This document shows positions 26,834 to 35,480 of a DNA stretch of 64,000 nucleotides, piece after piece; the first letter of the stretch is position 1; each line of letters begins with the position of its first letter. A program made the position numbers and the translations under genes. The DNA is taken from NCBI GenBank assembly GCA_025060325.1, contig JANXBW010000013.1:60292-124291 (forward strand), given 5' to 3'. The DNA is from Thermoguttaceae bacterium. GTDB lineage: Bacteria > Planctomycetota > Planctomycetia > Pirellulales > Thermoguttaceae. A model generated the notes under the pieces. It worked only from the letters and a program-made list of their open reading frames with translations. It was not told the DNA's origin and made no database searches.

Positions 26834-27757
26834 TTATTTTTTCGGCGGAAAGAAGGGGAAGAGTTTCCGAAGCTCCTCCGCCGTGGGTTGTCGCCCATAC
26901 TCACAAATCTCGAAGGCCTCCGCGTATCGCACCTTCGAACCGATCTCCGGGCCGTAAAGCTCGATCAACTTATCGCGGAACCGATCAGCGGTTCGGGCAA
27001 ACCGGGCGCGAAAACTCTCCCGCACCTGACGGCGCCGGGCCTCCCGTTCGGCATCTGTTTTTGGAGCTGTCTCGGCCGAGCCAAGAGCTCCCCCCTCCAC
27101 GAACTGGGACTCGATAACGAGTAGCGCATCGAGTTTCTGCTCAATCACTTCGTCGATCGCAACCACGATGTCAGCTCGGAACGGCGTGGGACGCTGGAAA
27201 GAATCTTCCATGAACAAGAAGACGGGGTTGCGTTTAAGATGCGGGACATCCGGGCACCAAAACGGCACTGTTACCATGAAGGCGGTATCCTGCATCAAAA
27301 CGCCGACATAGCGGTGGTCTGGGTGATAATCATTAGGCCGGTGGCCGATGACAATATCGGCCTGCCACTCCCTGATTAGGCGAGTCAACAAGCGACGGTT
27401 CTCCAAAGTGGGCAACAATTCCCCGTCGTGGATATCTAAGACCTCGGTGGTGATGCCGAAGATCTCGGCCGCCCGGCGAACTTCCTCGGTACGCCGCTGC
27501 GCCAGCGGGCCGCCGGCCATGGCCCAATGCCCAATGTCCCCATTGGTTACCGAAACGAACTTGACCTGATGGCCCTGCTTGGCCCACAGTGCCGCCGTCC
27601 CTCCCACCCGAATTTCGCAATCATCCGGATGCGCCCCGAAAGCGATGATCCGCAACGGCTTGCTGGCCGCCTCTTGCGATTGCGCTACCGCGTCGCCATT
27701 CAGAGCAATTACGAGTACCAAACTGCACAAGACCGCCCACGGTGTCGTCCGGCCCAT
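26834..27757 (-). CDS. Exported PIG-L/LmbE family deacetylase
   Basis: The product is a 307-residue zinc-dependent N-deacetylase of the LmbE family, which acts on N-acetylglucosamine-type substrates. A signal peptide is clear (WAVLCSLVLVIALNGDAVAQ). Zinc and catalytic motifs are AHPDDCEIRVGG near the start of the mature part and HRPNDYHPDHRYVG in the middle. The C-terminal third is a charged helical region (EREARRRQVRESFRARFARTADRFRD). The start at 27757 is preceded by GAGGAGG at six bases, the best ribosome site in this part. The frame runs to an earlier ATG at 27826 that would bury the signal peptide. Many planctomycete genomes have several such exported deacetylases; the substrate is not known. 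Confidence 0.9.
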   Translation of the reverse strand: MGRTTPWAVLCSLVLVIALNGDAVAQSQEAASKPLRIIAFGAHPDDCEIRVGGTAALWAKQGHQVKFVSVTNGDIGHWAMAGGPLAQRRTEEVRRAAEIFGITTEVLDIHDGELLPTLENRRLLTRLIREWQADIVIGHRPNDYHPDHRYVGVLMQDTAFMVTVPFWCPDVPHLKRNPVFLFMEDSFQRPTPFRADIVVAIDEVIEQKLDALLVIESQFVEGGALGSAETAPKTDAEREARRRQVRESFRARFARTADRFRDKLIELYGPEIGSKVRYAEAFEICEYGRQPTAEELRKLFPFFPPKK

Positions 27758-28089
27758 GTTCGACCTCCTCAGCAGACCTTGATGGTTACCACTTGGCCAC
27801 TCCGAAACCCCTCCAGGCGGACACACGCCTGCCCGGCTCGATCGAACCGTGGCTTGAAGGGTAGTTCAGCGGCGGGACATAGATAGTCCCCCAATTCCTC
27901 GGCGATAGTATGATAGGACGGCATGCTTCAAGCAATGTGGGCGACCCTAAGGGGGCTCTTTAAAGAAAGGGCTTGGGTTAATCAGGGGCTTACTCCATTT
28001 GGTAATCTAGGACTTTGGCCAGATTCCGCGGAGCTATCCAGATTGCGGCTGGGAGTACTTAACCGGTCGGTGGCTAGGTCGCGCAGGTA
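27758..28089. other. Divergent intergenic region
   Basis: This lies between the PIG-L gene and the ABC-F gene and must carry both promoters. A small hairpin GGGAC-ATAGATA-GTCCC lies near 27874-27890. No strong -35/-10 pair was found. Confidence 0.4.
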
Positions 28090-30015
28090 ATGCTTCTTTT
28101 GAGGGTCTCGGATCTCCGCAAACATTTTGGACCGGAGCCGGTACTCGACGGTGTTTCGTTTGAAGTCTATGCCGGCGACCGCATCGGGCTTGTTGGCCCG
28201 AATGGTTGTGGCAAAACCACCCTTTTACGAATTTTGGCTGGTGTGGAGTCGGCCGACGCGGGGGAAATAGAGACCCGCAGCGGGTTGCGGATAGGCCTGG
28301 TCGCTCAGGATGCAGAGCTAGACTCTCCCGAAAGCGTTTGGGAGGAAGCGAAATCGGCCCTCGCTGACATCCTGGAAATCCAGGATGAGCTGGTCGAAGT
28401 CTCCGCCGCGATGGCCCAATGCCATGACCAAGCGGAGCTCCGGCGACTTTCAGCGCGATATGAGATCCTCCAACAAGAACTCCACCGCAGAAAAGCGTTC
28501 CAGGTGGATTACCGTGTGGCCGAGGTCCTGGAGGGCGTTGGATTTCGCCGACATCAGTTTGCCCAACCAGTCCACACCCTCAGCGGCGGTGAGAAGAGCC
28601 GGTTAGCCCTTGCCAAGCTGCTCTTGGCCGAGCCCGACGTAATGCTACTTGACGAGCCGTCCAATCATTTGGACGTGGCGGCCACGGAGTGGCTAGAGAA
28701 ATTCCTCATCGAGTCAAGGGCGGCAATGATCCTCGTCAGCCACGATCGGTACCTGCTGGACCGAGTCACCACCCGAATTTTCGAGCTTTACCAGGGGACA
28801 GTTGAGGCCTACCGGGGCAATTTCTCTGCCTATCGGAGGCAAAAAGAAGAAAGGATCCTCGTCCAGCGGCGGACCTACGAGCGGCAACAACAGGAAATTG
28901 CTCGGCTGGAGGAGTTTATCCGCCGCAACTTTTATGGCCAGAAGCATGCTCAGGCGGAAGATCGGCGGAAAAAACTGGAACGGATTGAACGGGTGCCGCC
29001 GCCCCGGGAGATCAAGGGACCCCCGATGGCCTTTCCGGAGCCGGCTCGCAGCGGGGACGTCGTCTTACGAGCTGAAGGACTTACGAAAGGTTTTGAAAGC
29101 CCGCTGTTTACGAATCTGACATTCGAGGTCTACCGGGGGCAACGGTGGGCGATCCTTGGGCCAAATGGGTCGGGAAAAACCACGCTGCTGAAAACGCTTT
29201 TGGGACAGCTCGAACCAGACTGCGGCCGGGTGGTTCGGGGGCATGGGGTCAAGATCGCTTATTTTGACCAGCATTTGCAGCAGCTTGATCCGGCCGAGCG
29301 AGCAGTGGACGCAGTTATGCCGGCGCACAAGCTCATGGAAGAGCCTACCAGGCGTGATCTACTGGCCCGATTCGGTATCACCGGAGATCTAGCTCTCCAA
29401 CCGGTTGGGGAACTAAGCGGGGGTCAGCGGTGCCGAGTGGCTCTTGCCCGCTTGGCGACCGCCGAGGCCAATCTCTTGGTCTTGGATGAGCCCACGAACC
29501 ATCTGGACATTTGGGCCAGGGAATCTTTGGCGGAGGCCCTCCGTGAATTTAAGGGAACACTGATTTTCGTCAGTCACGATCGGCACTTTATCGACCAGTT
29601 GGCCGACCATCTAATTGTGCTTGAAGGTGGGGGAAAAGTTCGCGTTTTTCCGGGCAATTACTCTGCCTGGCAATACGTCCAGCAATCAGAGAGGAGGCTT
29701 TCGGAGGCCTCGTCAAAAAGCTCCGAGATTGGATCGCCCTCGGGGGACGGGCGTTCCCAAGCGCTGGTCACCGGGGGAAAACCCACCCGTCCCCGGCGCA
29801 AAAGACAGTTTCCTTATAGGAAAACGGAAGATATCGAGCGCGATATCATCCAGTGTGAAGCGCGACAAAGAGAGCTTCTTCAGATGCTCTGTGATCCGGA
29901 GGTGCTCCGGCATGGCGAGCGGGTGAAAGAAGTCAAAGCGGAGCTGGAAAAGCTGGAGCAGGAGTTGTCCCGGCTTTACGCCCATTGGGAGGAGGCCGTC
30001 GAGCTAAATAGTTGA
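28090..30015 (+). CDS. ABC-F family ATPase (Uup/YheS/EttA type)
   Basis: The product is a 641-residue soluble protein with two ABC domains and no membrane part. Such proteins act on the ribosome, where they rescue stalled translation, help assembly or protect against antibiotics. Domain 1 has Walker A GPNGCGKT, signature LSGGEKSRLALAKLLL and Walker B VMLLDEPSNHLD. Domain 2 has GPNGSGKT, LSGGQRCRVALARL and LLVLDEPTNHLD. Between them lies the charged linker typical of ABC-F (RRQKEERILVQRRTYERQQQEIARLEEFIRRN). The last 80 residues form a basic linker and a coiled coil (QCEARQRELLQML, VKEVKAELEKLEQELSRLY), as in Uup, which also binds DNA junctions. The ATG follows GCAGGTA. The subfamily is not fixed by inspection. 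Confidence 0.94.
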   Translation: MLLLRVSDLRKHFGPEPVLDGVSFEVYAGDRIGLVGPNGCGKTTLLRILAGVESADAGEIETRSGLRIGLVAQDAELDSPESVWEEAKSALADILEIQDELVEVSAAMAQCHDQAELRRLSARYEILQQELHRRKAFQVDYRVAEVLEGVGFRRHQFAQPVHTLSGGEKSRLALAKLLLAEPDVMLLDEPSNHLDVAATEWLEKFLIESRAAMILVSHDRYLLDRVTTRIFELYQGTVEAYRGNFSAYRRQKEERILVQRRTYERQQQEIARLEEFIRRNFYGQKHAQAEDRRKKLERIERVPPPREIKGPPMAFPEPARSGDVVLRAEGLTKGFESPLFTNLTFEVYRGQRWAILGPNGSGKTTLLKTLLGQLEPDCGRVVRGHGVKIAYFDQHLQQLDPAERAVDAVMPAHKLMEEPTRRDLLARFGITGDLALQPVGELSGGQRCRVALARLATAEANLLVLDEPTNHLDIWARESLAEALREFKGTLIFVSHDRHFIDQLADHLIVLEGGGKVRVFPGNYSAWQYVQQSERRLSEASSKSSEIGSPSGDGRSQALVTGGKPTRPRRKRQFPYRKTEDIERDIIQCEARQRELLQMLCDPEVLRHGERVKEVKAELEKLEQELSRLYAHWEEAVELNS

Positions 30016-30097
30016 ACCGGAAATCTAGCCCGCTAGCCGTTCCGATAGCCGAGAGGACTACCTCGGGGCAACGTTTGAGCTGCGGGCAGTAATTCCG

Positions 30098-30135
30098 TAG
30101 GCAACAGAGACTTAAATAGGCAACAGAGACTTAAA
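30098..30135. repeat. Exact tandem duplication of 19 bp before coaE
   Basis: TAGGCAACAGAGACTTAAA is present twice in direct tandem (30098-30116 and 30117-30135) and is followed by AAGGG. It lies in the 160-base gap between the ABC-F and coaE genes. It may be a recent slippage event or a protein-binding pair. Confidence 0.8.
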
Positions 30136-30175
30136 AAGGGCCTTGCAGCCAACGTTGTCGCAGATCCGCCACGAA

Positions 30176-30859
30176 ATGTCCAATTGCGCAAATGATGTCG
30201 CCGCTGCCCGCTCCCAAATACCGATTAACTTACCGGGTGGAGTTTTTTACATCGGTCTATTAGGGGGGATTGGGGCCGGAAAGTCCACGGTCGCGGAGGA
30301 GTTTGCCCGGTTGGGAGCCGCAGTGCTGGCCGCCGACCCGCTGGTGGGCCAACTCCTGGAAACGGATGAAATTCGCACTATCCTCGAACAAAAATGGGGC
30401 TCGTGCATATTAGATAAAGAGGGCAAATTAGACAAGTCGCAGATCGCCCGACTTATCTTTGCGTCCAGCGCCGCTGGTGTGGAAGCCCGCCGATTCCTCG
30501 AGGAGCTTCTCCATCCCCGAGTAGCCCAGCTCCTCAGCGACGAGGCTTACCGATTGGCCAGCGAGGGCCATCGGGTAATGGTCCTGGACGTTCCGCTTTT
30601 GGCGGAAGTGGGGTGGCACCAGAAGTGCCATTTGTTAGTTTACGTGGAGACCCCTCCAGAGGTGTGCTGGAGCCGAGTGCAAGGCCGGGGATGGACCTGG
30701 TCGGAATTTCTTAGGCGGCAAACGGCACAGTTGCCGCCCGAATTTAAAAGACAACTTGCGCATGTGGTAATTGACAATTCCGGACGACGGGAGGGGATTC
30801 GCGACCAAGTCGCGTCTATTTGGCGAACTCTGATTGACGGGGCAACCACTCCCCGCTAA
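30176..30859 (+). CDS. coaE: Dephospho-CoA kinase
   Basis: This enzyme phosphorylates dephospho-CoA in the last step of coenzyme A synthesis. With the ATG at 30176 it has 227 residues. The P-loop is GLLGGIGAGKSTVAEEFARLGA, followed by the DPL motif in VLAADPLVGQLL. The lid-type segment HPRVAQLL and the substrate segment VMVLDVPLLAEVGW are as in CoaE. The first 20 residues before the P-loop (SNCANDVAAARSQIP) are extra compared with the common form. An upstream TTG at 30143 close to AAGGG is an alternative start. CoaE next to Rho also occurs in other planctomycete-like layouts, from memory rather than a search. Confidence 0.93.
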   Translation: MSNCANDVAAARSQIPINLPGGVFYIGLLGGIGAGKSTVAEEFARLGAAVLAADPLVGQLLETDEIRTILEQKWGSCILDKEGKLDKSQIARLIFASSAAGVEARRFLEELLHPRVAQLLSDEAYRLASEGHRVMVLDVPLLAEVGWHQKCHLLVYVETPPEVCWSRVQGRGWTWSEFLRRQTAQLPPEFKRQLAHVVIDNSGRREGIRDQVASIWRTLIDGATTPR

Positions 30860-30869
30860 ATTGACCGTT

Positions 30870-30878
30870 TGCTATAAT
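30870..30878 (+). promoter_or_regulatory. Extended -10 promoter and long leader of rho
   Basis: TGC-TATAAT at 30870-30878 is a perfect extended -10 element just after the coaE stop. No good -35 lies at the right distance. It would give a leader of about 290 bases before rho. The leader contains foldable segments such as GGAGAA...TTCTCC and GCCGGTG...CACCGGC near 31095-31135. Rho often controls its own leader. Confidence 0.5.
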
Positions 30879-31176
30879 TGTCTGTGAAGTCGCAACCAGA
30901 CCTCGACTGGTCTACGTCTCCGACCGGATTGCGTTTGTCCGCAAGTTAATCCCGTCCGGATACCGCATCCTACCTGTGGGAAGTTGTGTGACTTTTTGCA
31001 GGTACAACGTCTCAAGCTTCTAGAACCCCTTGAGTGATCATCCAAACTTTCCGATGCCAGACCGTTATGCAAGCGGTTGGTAAAGGAGATATGCGGAGAA
31101 CCCACCGCCGGTGACTTCTCCCCACCGGCATAAACAAACCCTTTCTAAACAGCTCTAGCAAAAGGAGAAGTGAGCG

Positions 31177-32649
31177 ATGGCAGAGACCAAAGAACAGCGC
31201 ACTTCCCGCACACGGCGTACCCCTCGTCACGAAAGTCAGGAGACAGCGAAGAATGTTGACGCTGCCGCCTTGGCCGCTCAACTTGAAAACGAAGAACCAA
31301 TGACCATCGCCGAGGAGCTTGTGGAAAAAGGTGCCCTCGGTGATGAAGAAGGCGATTTGGAGTTGGAGCGGCTCAAGCTGGCCGGCGATGAATACATTAC
31401 CGAACTGCAGAAAATGTCCATGGCCCAACTGATTGAGGAGGCCCGTAAAGAAAACCTTACCGACATTGCCGGAATGAACCGGCAGGATCTCATCTTCCGC
31501 ATCATGACGCAAAAGCTGAAGATGACGGGCCTCATGTACGGCCAGGGGACGCTGGAAGTCCTTCCGGACGGTTTCGGCTTCTTGCGAAGTGCCGAGGCCC
31601 ACTATCTGGCAGGCCCTGATGACATTTACGTCTCGCCGAGTCAGATTCGTCGTTTCGGCCTGCGTACAGGGATGACCGTGGCCGGGCAAATTCGCCCGCC
31701 TAAGGAAAACGAGCGGTACTTCGCTCTGCTTCGCGTGCTATCGGTCAACGGGGAAGATCCAGTCAAGGCCTCGGAGAAAATCCCCTTTGACGAGTTGACC
31801 CCTCTCCATCCAGATCGGCGGATCGTGCTCGAAACCACGCCGGATGAAATCAGCATGCGGGTTGTTGACCTAATTGCTCCCATAGGGTTTGGTCAACGCG
31901 GGCTTATCGTTAGCCCACCGCGTGCTGGCAAGACTATCCTGTTACAGAAGATGGCTAAGGCCGTGCTGCGCAACTATCCGGACGTTTATGTGTTCATGCT
32001 CCTTGTGGACGAACGTCCGGAAGAGGTGACCGACATGGAGCGGCAGGTCAAAGGCCCTAACTGCGAGGTGATCAGCTCCACCTTCGACGAGCCTGCCTCC
32101 CGTCACATTCAGGTGTCGGAAATGGTCCTCGAAAAGGCCAAGCGAATGGTGGAGTACGGCAAGGACGTGATCATATTCCTCGACTCGATCACGCGGTTAG
32201 CCCGTGCCTGGAATGCTGAGTGTCCACACTCGGGCAAGATTCTCACTGGTGGTGTTGATGCAAACGCGCTCCAGCGACCAAAGCGGTTCTTTGGTGCTGC
32301 TCGACAAACGGCCGAGGGTGGTTCGCTTACGATTATCGGTACGGCCCTGATTGACACAGGAAGCAAGATGGACGAAGTGATCTTCGAGGAGTTTAAGGGC
32401 ACGGGCAACATGGAAATTTGGCTGGACAGGCGGCTTGTAGACAAGCGAATTTGGCCGGCCATCGACATCAACCGCAGCGGTACCCGGCGGGAAGAAATGC
32501 TGATGGACCCGGAGGAATACCGCCGCGTGTGCGTGCTGCGCCGGGTGCTTAATGATATGAATCCGCCGGATGCCATGGAGCTTCTGACAAGCCGCCTTGC
32601 TAAAACAAAGAGCAACGCCGAGTTTCTCATGAGTCTCAACATGAAGTGA
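31177..32649 (+). CDS. rho: Transcription termination factor Rho
   Basis: This is a hexameric RNA-dependent ATPase that ends transcription. It has 490 residues. Residues 1-75 are a charged N-terminal extension absent from the shortest Rho proteins. The Rho N-domain follows ([30 protein letters not shown]). The cold-shock-like RNA-binding domain contains [15 protein letters not shown] and [19 protein letters not shown]. The ATPase core has [14 protein letters not shown] (P-loop), [24 protein letters not shown] and the secondary RNA-site loop [27 protein letters not shown] lies 11 bases before the ATG. A UUCG-loop hairpin (GGGC-TTCG-GCCC, 32657-32668) follows the stop. Confidence 0.98.
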   Translation: MAETKEQRTSRTRRTPRHESQETAKNVDAAALAAQLENEEPMTIAEELVEKGALGDEEGDLELERLKLAGDEYITELQKMSMAQLIEEARKENLTDIAGMNRQDLIFRIMTQKLKMTGLMYGQGTLEVLPDGFGFLRSAEAHYLAGPDDIYVSPSQIRRFGLRTGMTVAGQIRPPKENERYFALLRVLSVNGEDPVKASEKIPFDELTPLHPDRRIVLETTPDEISMRVVDLIAPIGFGQRGLIVSPPRAGKTILLQKMAKAVLRNYPDVYVFMLLVDERPEEVTDMERQVKGPNCEVISSTFDEPASRHIQVSEMVLEKAKRMVEYGKDVIIFLDSITRLARAWNAECPHSGKILTGGVDANALQRPKRFFGAARQTAEGGSLTIIGTALIDTGSKMDEVIFEEFKGTGNMEIWLDRRLVDKRIWPAIDINRSGTRREEMLMDPEEYRRVCVLRRVLNDMNPPDAMELLTSRLAKTKSNAEFLMSLNMK

Positions 32650-32811
32650 TCAGCCGGGGCTTCGGCCCACTTGAGGTCAAAGCCGCTCAAGCATTGCCAG
32701 CAACCGGTCGGAAGCCCAGGTAGGGTCGTAAGCTTGGTGCCAATCGTCGACCGGCTCCGCTCGGACCTCCATTAAACCAACCTAAATCGCCCGCCTCTTT
32801 GAGGACCAGCG

Positions 32812-33528
32812 ATGGGTCGTCATTTCGATCCCCAAGCCACCCCGCAGGAGAAACTCGCTCGGGCTGGCCCTTTTGCAATTGTCGTCTCGAAGTACAACCG
32901 CACCGTCACTCAAGGTCTTCTGGATGGGGCGATTCATACCCTTCGATCGAGGGGTATCTCTGAAGACCAGATTGATGTGTTTTGGGTCCCCGGGTCGTTT
33001 GAAATCCCCACAGTGGCAGGTCATTTGGCAAGAAGCGGCCGGTATGTCGCCGTCCTTTGCCTCGGGGCCGTGATCAAAGGCGAGACCACCCATGACCAAC
33101 ATATCAATCGGGCGGTTAGCCTCTCGCTTGCTCGCCTGGGGACGGAGACTGGCGTACCAGTTCTCTTTGGTGTGCTAACTTGCGATACTCTTGAGCAAGC
33201 CCTTGCCCGCAGCGGGCCAATTGTGGGCACCCGCGGCAAAGACGTCCCTGAGGGGCGAACTGGCAATAAAGGTGTCGAGTGTGCCGAGGCGGCCCTCGAG
33301 ATGGTAGCTCTTCTTGAGCAGCTAGCCGAGGCCGGCCTTTTGTGCGAGCGCCCTCACCATTGGCGGAAAGTTGGTGGTGAAAGTCATGCTTCCCTTCGGC
33401 CCCGGGCTTTAAGCGCGCCTTTAGCCGAGGCCCAATGCACCGCCAATCCCACCGAATCGGCAAGAGACGAAAAGGGAGTGATGACCTCCGAGAAGGACCA
33501 ACCTTGGCAAGACGCCTTTGAAGGCTGA
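32812..33528 (+). CDS. ribH: 6,7-dimethyl-8-ribityllumazine synthase with a C-terminal extension
   Basis: This enzyme makes the lumazine precursor of riboflavin from the pyrimidine amine and the butanone phosphate. The core (about residues 18-170) has KYNRTVTQGLLDGA, VPGSFEIPTVAGHLA and the active-site block GAVIKGETTHDQHIN with its His, then FGVLTCDTLEQALARSG and TGNKGVECAEAALEM. The insert PIVGTRGKDVPEGR before the last motif is longer than usual. At 238 residues it is about 75 longer than a normal lumazine synthase. The extra tail is Ala/Ser/Pro-rich and looks disordered. GAGGACC precedes the ATG. It ends 12 bases before nusB, an order shared by many bacteria. Confidence 0.95.
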   Translation: MGRHFDPQATPQEKLARAGPFAIVVSKYNRTVTQGLLDGAIHTLRSRGISEDQIDVFWVPGSFEIPTVAGHLARSGRYVAVLCLGAVIKGETTHDQHINRAVSLSLARLGTETGVPVLFGVLTCDTLEQALARSGPIVGTRGKDVPEGRTGNKGVECAEAALEMVALLEQLAEAGLLCERPHHWRKVGGESHASLRPRALSAPLAEAQCTANPTESARDEKGVMTSEKDQPWQDAFEG

Positions 33529-33540
33529 TCCGTACCGGCA

Positions 33541-34110
33541 ATGGACAGTCCACGCCTAGGGCCAACTTCGAGACCTTCACCATCCAAAGCAGCGAGCGAT
33601 ATGGGAGAGGTCGGGGAGGATAGCACCCGGCCTACTTCCCCCCGGGCACAAGCGCGCGAAGCTGCTTTCCAAATCCTCTTTCACTGGGATATCAACCCCG
33701 AATTTGGGCCTGAAGTAATCGAGCGATTCCTTTGGGAAAACGTGCCGCAAGAGGGAGCCAGTGCCTTCGCGAGCGATTTGATCCGCGGAGTGATGGAAAT
33801 GCGGGAGCGGCTTGATGAGGAGCTTGAGGCGGTGTCGGAGAATTGGACCGTTTCCCGCATGGCCGTGGCGGATCGAACGATTCTTCGCCTGGGTGCTTAC
33901 GAGCTTTTGTACACCGACACCCCCGGCGAGGTGATTATCGACCAAGCGGTGGAATTGGCGAAGCGGTTTGGCACCGCCCAATCCGGCGCGTTTGTTAACG
34001 GGATCCTGGACCGGTTAATGCACAAGGTTCGCCACCAGACGTCAGGCGCGCCAGCCCGCGGCCGTGACCCGAAAGACAAAAAGACACCGCCGGCACTTCG
34101 TGAAAGTTAG
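33541..34110 (+). CDS. nusB: Transcription antitermination protein NusB
   Basis: NusB binds the boxA RNA with ribosomal protein S10 and supports rRNA transcription. The protein has 189 residues, of which about 35-165 are the all-helical NusB fold: ARQAREAAFQ-like AREAAFQILFHWD, then ADRTILRLGAYELLY, VIIDQAVELAKRFG and GAFVNGILDRL. The N-terminal 30 and C-terminal 25 residues are low-complexity, polar extensions. The start at 33541 lies 12 bases after the ribH stop, so the two are co-transcribed. An in-frame ATG at 33601 would remove most of the extension and is possible. Confidence 0.94.
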   Translation: MDSPRLGPTSRPSPSKAASDMGEVGEDSTRPTSPRAQAREAAFQILFHWDINPEFGPEVIERFLWENVPQEGASAFASDLIRGVMEMRERLDEELEAVSENWTVSRMAVADRTILRLGAYELLYTDTPGEVIIDQAVELAKRFGTAQSGAFVNGILDRLMHKVRHQTSGAPARGRDPKDKKTPPALRES

Positions 34111-34116
34111 TCGGCC

Positions 34117-34374
34117 CTAGACCGCGGCCGAAACTTTCCCCCGGCCTAGCGTTACCACTAATTGAAAAGACAGGCTTCGGATCGCGTTGACGTCCAAAGC
34201 AATTGACCGGTTGGGGCTGCCCACTTTGTAGCGGAAAATCATCTGCTGCTCCACACCTTGGGGCCGGGCCAGCCGTCTAAGCCGCACCGCGGGCGCAACA
34301 AGCTGCTGCGCCGGAAACTCATCACGGCGTAAAGCATCGCTTTCATCCGGTAACCCAGCGTTTAGTCCACAATT
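34117..34374 (-). other. Open minus frame with protein-like composition but no clear start
   Basis: In the 300-base gap between nusB and ftsY the minus strand is open for 85 codons. My translation contains a plausible strand pattern (QQMIFRYKVGSPNRSIALDV, then LSFQLVVTLGRG) but has no ATG before the middle and no ribosome site. It may be a gene remnant or chance. Confidence 0.2.
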
Positions 34375-34410
34375 CTAAGCGTAAGAACGGACGCCACCAG
34401 GAAGTTATCC

Positions 34411-35346
34411 ATGGGTTGGTGGGAAAAGTTAAAGGAAGGTCTTCGCAAGACCGCCCAGCTCTTGCGTACCGATATCCGGGATCTTTTCAAGCGGGAAGGC
34501 GAGCTTGTCGACGATGCCTTTTTGGAAAGGCTGTTTGAGCTTTTGGTTCGCACCGACATGGGCGTCCAAGCTGCCCAGAGTATTGTCAACGAAATTGACC
34601 GGAAGTATCGCTCTCGAGTCGTGCAACTGGGCGATGTCCTGGGGGAAATCAAGACCCAGCTCAAGGAGCTCCTCCGCCAGCCGGAAGTGCCCCTCAGCCT
34701 CGCCCAAAACGGTCCCACGGTGATCATGGTTTGTGGCGTAAACGGGTGCGGCAAGACCACCTCGATTGCCAAGCTTGCCAACATGTTCCGCAAGGAAGGT
34801 AAACAAGTGGTCCTGGGGGCGGCCGACACTTTTCGCGCAGCAGCCACCGAACAGCTTGCCAAGTGGGCGGAGCGCGTGGGCGCCGAAATTGTCACCGGGC
34901 CACAAGGAAGCGATCCCGGTGCCGTAGCCCACCGTGCCATTAGCCGTACCATTGAATCCGGTGCCGAAATTTGCATCGTGGACACAGCCGGTCGGCTTCA
35001 GACCCACCAGCATCTGATGCGGGAACTGGCGAAAATCCATAGGGTCATCGGAAAACAGCTTCCGGGCGCGCCTCATGAGGTGCTGTTGGTCCTCGATGCC
35101 ACCACGGGACAAAATGGCATCAGCCAGGCCAAACACTTTACCGAAGCAGTCAATTGCACCGGTATCTTCCTAGCCAAACTAGACGGGACAGCTAAGGGAG
35201 GAGTTGTTGTTGCCATTCGGCAACAGGTCGGACTTCCTGTGAAATTCATCGGTGTGGGCGAGAAACCGGATGACATTGCCGCCTTTGATTCCGAGCGATT
35301 CGTCGACGCCCTCTTCGAAGGCCTGGAAGTCCCCTCGGCTGCCTAG
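34411..35346 (+). CDS. ftsY: Signal recognition particle receptor FtsY
   Basis: FtsY is the membrane-associated GTPase that receives ribosome-SRP complexes for co-translational insertion. It has 311 residues. A short helical N domain (WWEKLKEGLRKTAQLLRTDI to VNEIDRKY) precedes the NG GTPase domain. GTPase motifs are GVNGCGKTTSIAKLA, DTFRAAATEQL, DTAGRLQTHQHLM, TKLDG-type AKLDGTAKGG and GVGEKPDDIAAFD. It lacks the long acidic A domain of Enterobacteria and has a basic start (KLKEGLRK), as in many bacteria. AGGAAG lies eight bases before the ATG. It follows nusB on the same strand. Confidence 0.96.
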   Translation: MGWWEKLKEGLRKTAQLLRTDIRDLFKREGELVDDAFLERLFELLVRTDMGVQAAQSIVNEIDRKYRSRVVQLGDVLGEIKTQLKELLRQPEVPLSLAQNGPTVIMVCGVNGCGKTTSIAKLANMFRKEGKQVVLGAADTFRAAATEQLAKWAERVGAEIVTGPQGSDPGAVAHRAISRTIESGAEICIVDTAGRLQTHQHLMRELAKIHRVIGKQLPGAPHEVLLVLDATTGQNGISQAKHFTEAVNCTGIFLAKLDGTAKGGVVVAIRQQVGLPVKFIGVGEKPDDIAAFDSERFVDALFEGLEVPSAA

Positions 35347-35480
35347 GCAATCCTCAAGCGTTTCCTCATTGGGAAAACCGAACCATTTGCGCCGGCCAGA
35401 CTTATCCTGCCAGGTCTGTGGTCGCTGACCATTGGGAGTCATTGCGGGAGGTCACCCATCGCGGGCGCCGGCTTTCCGGC

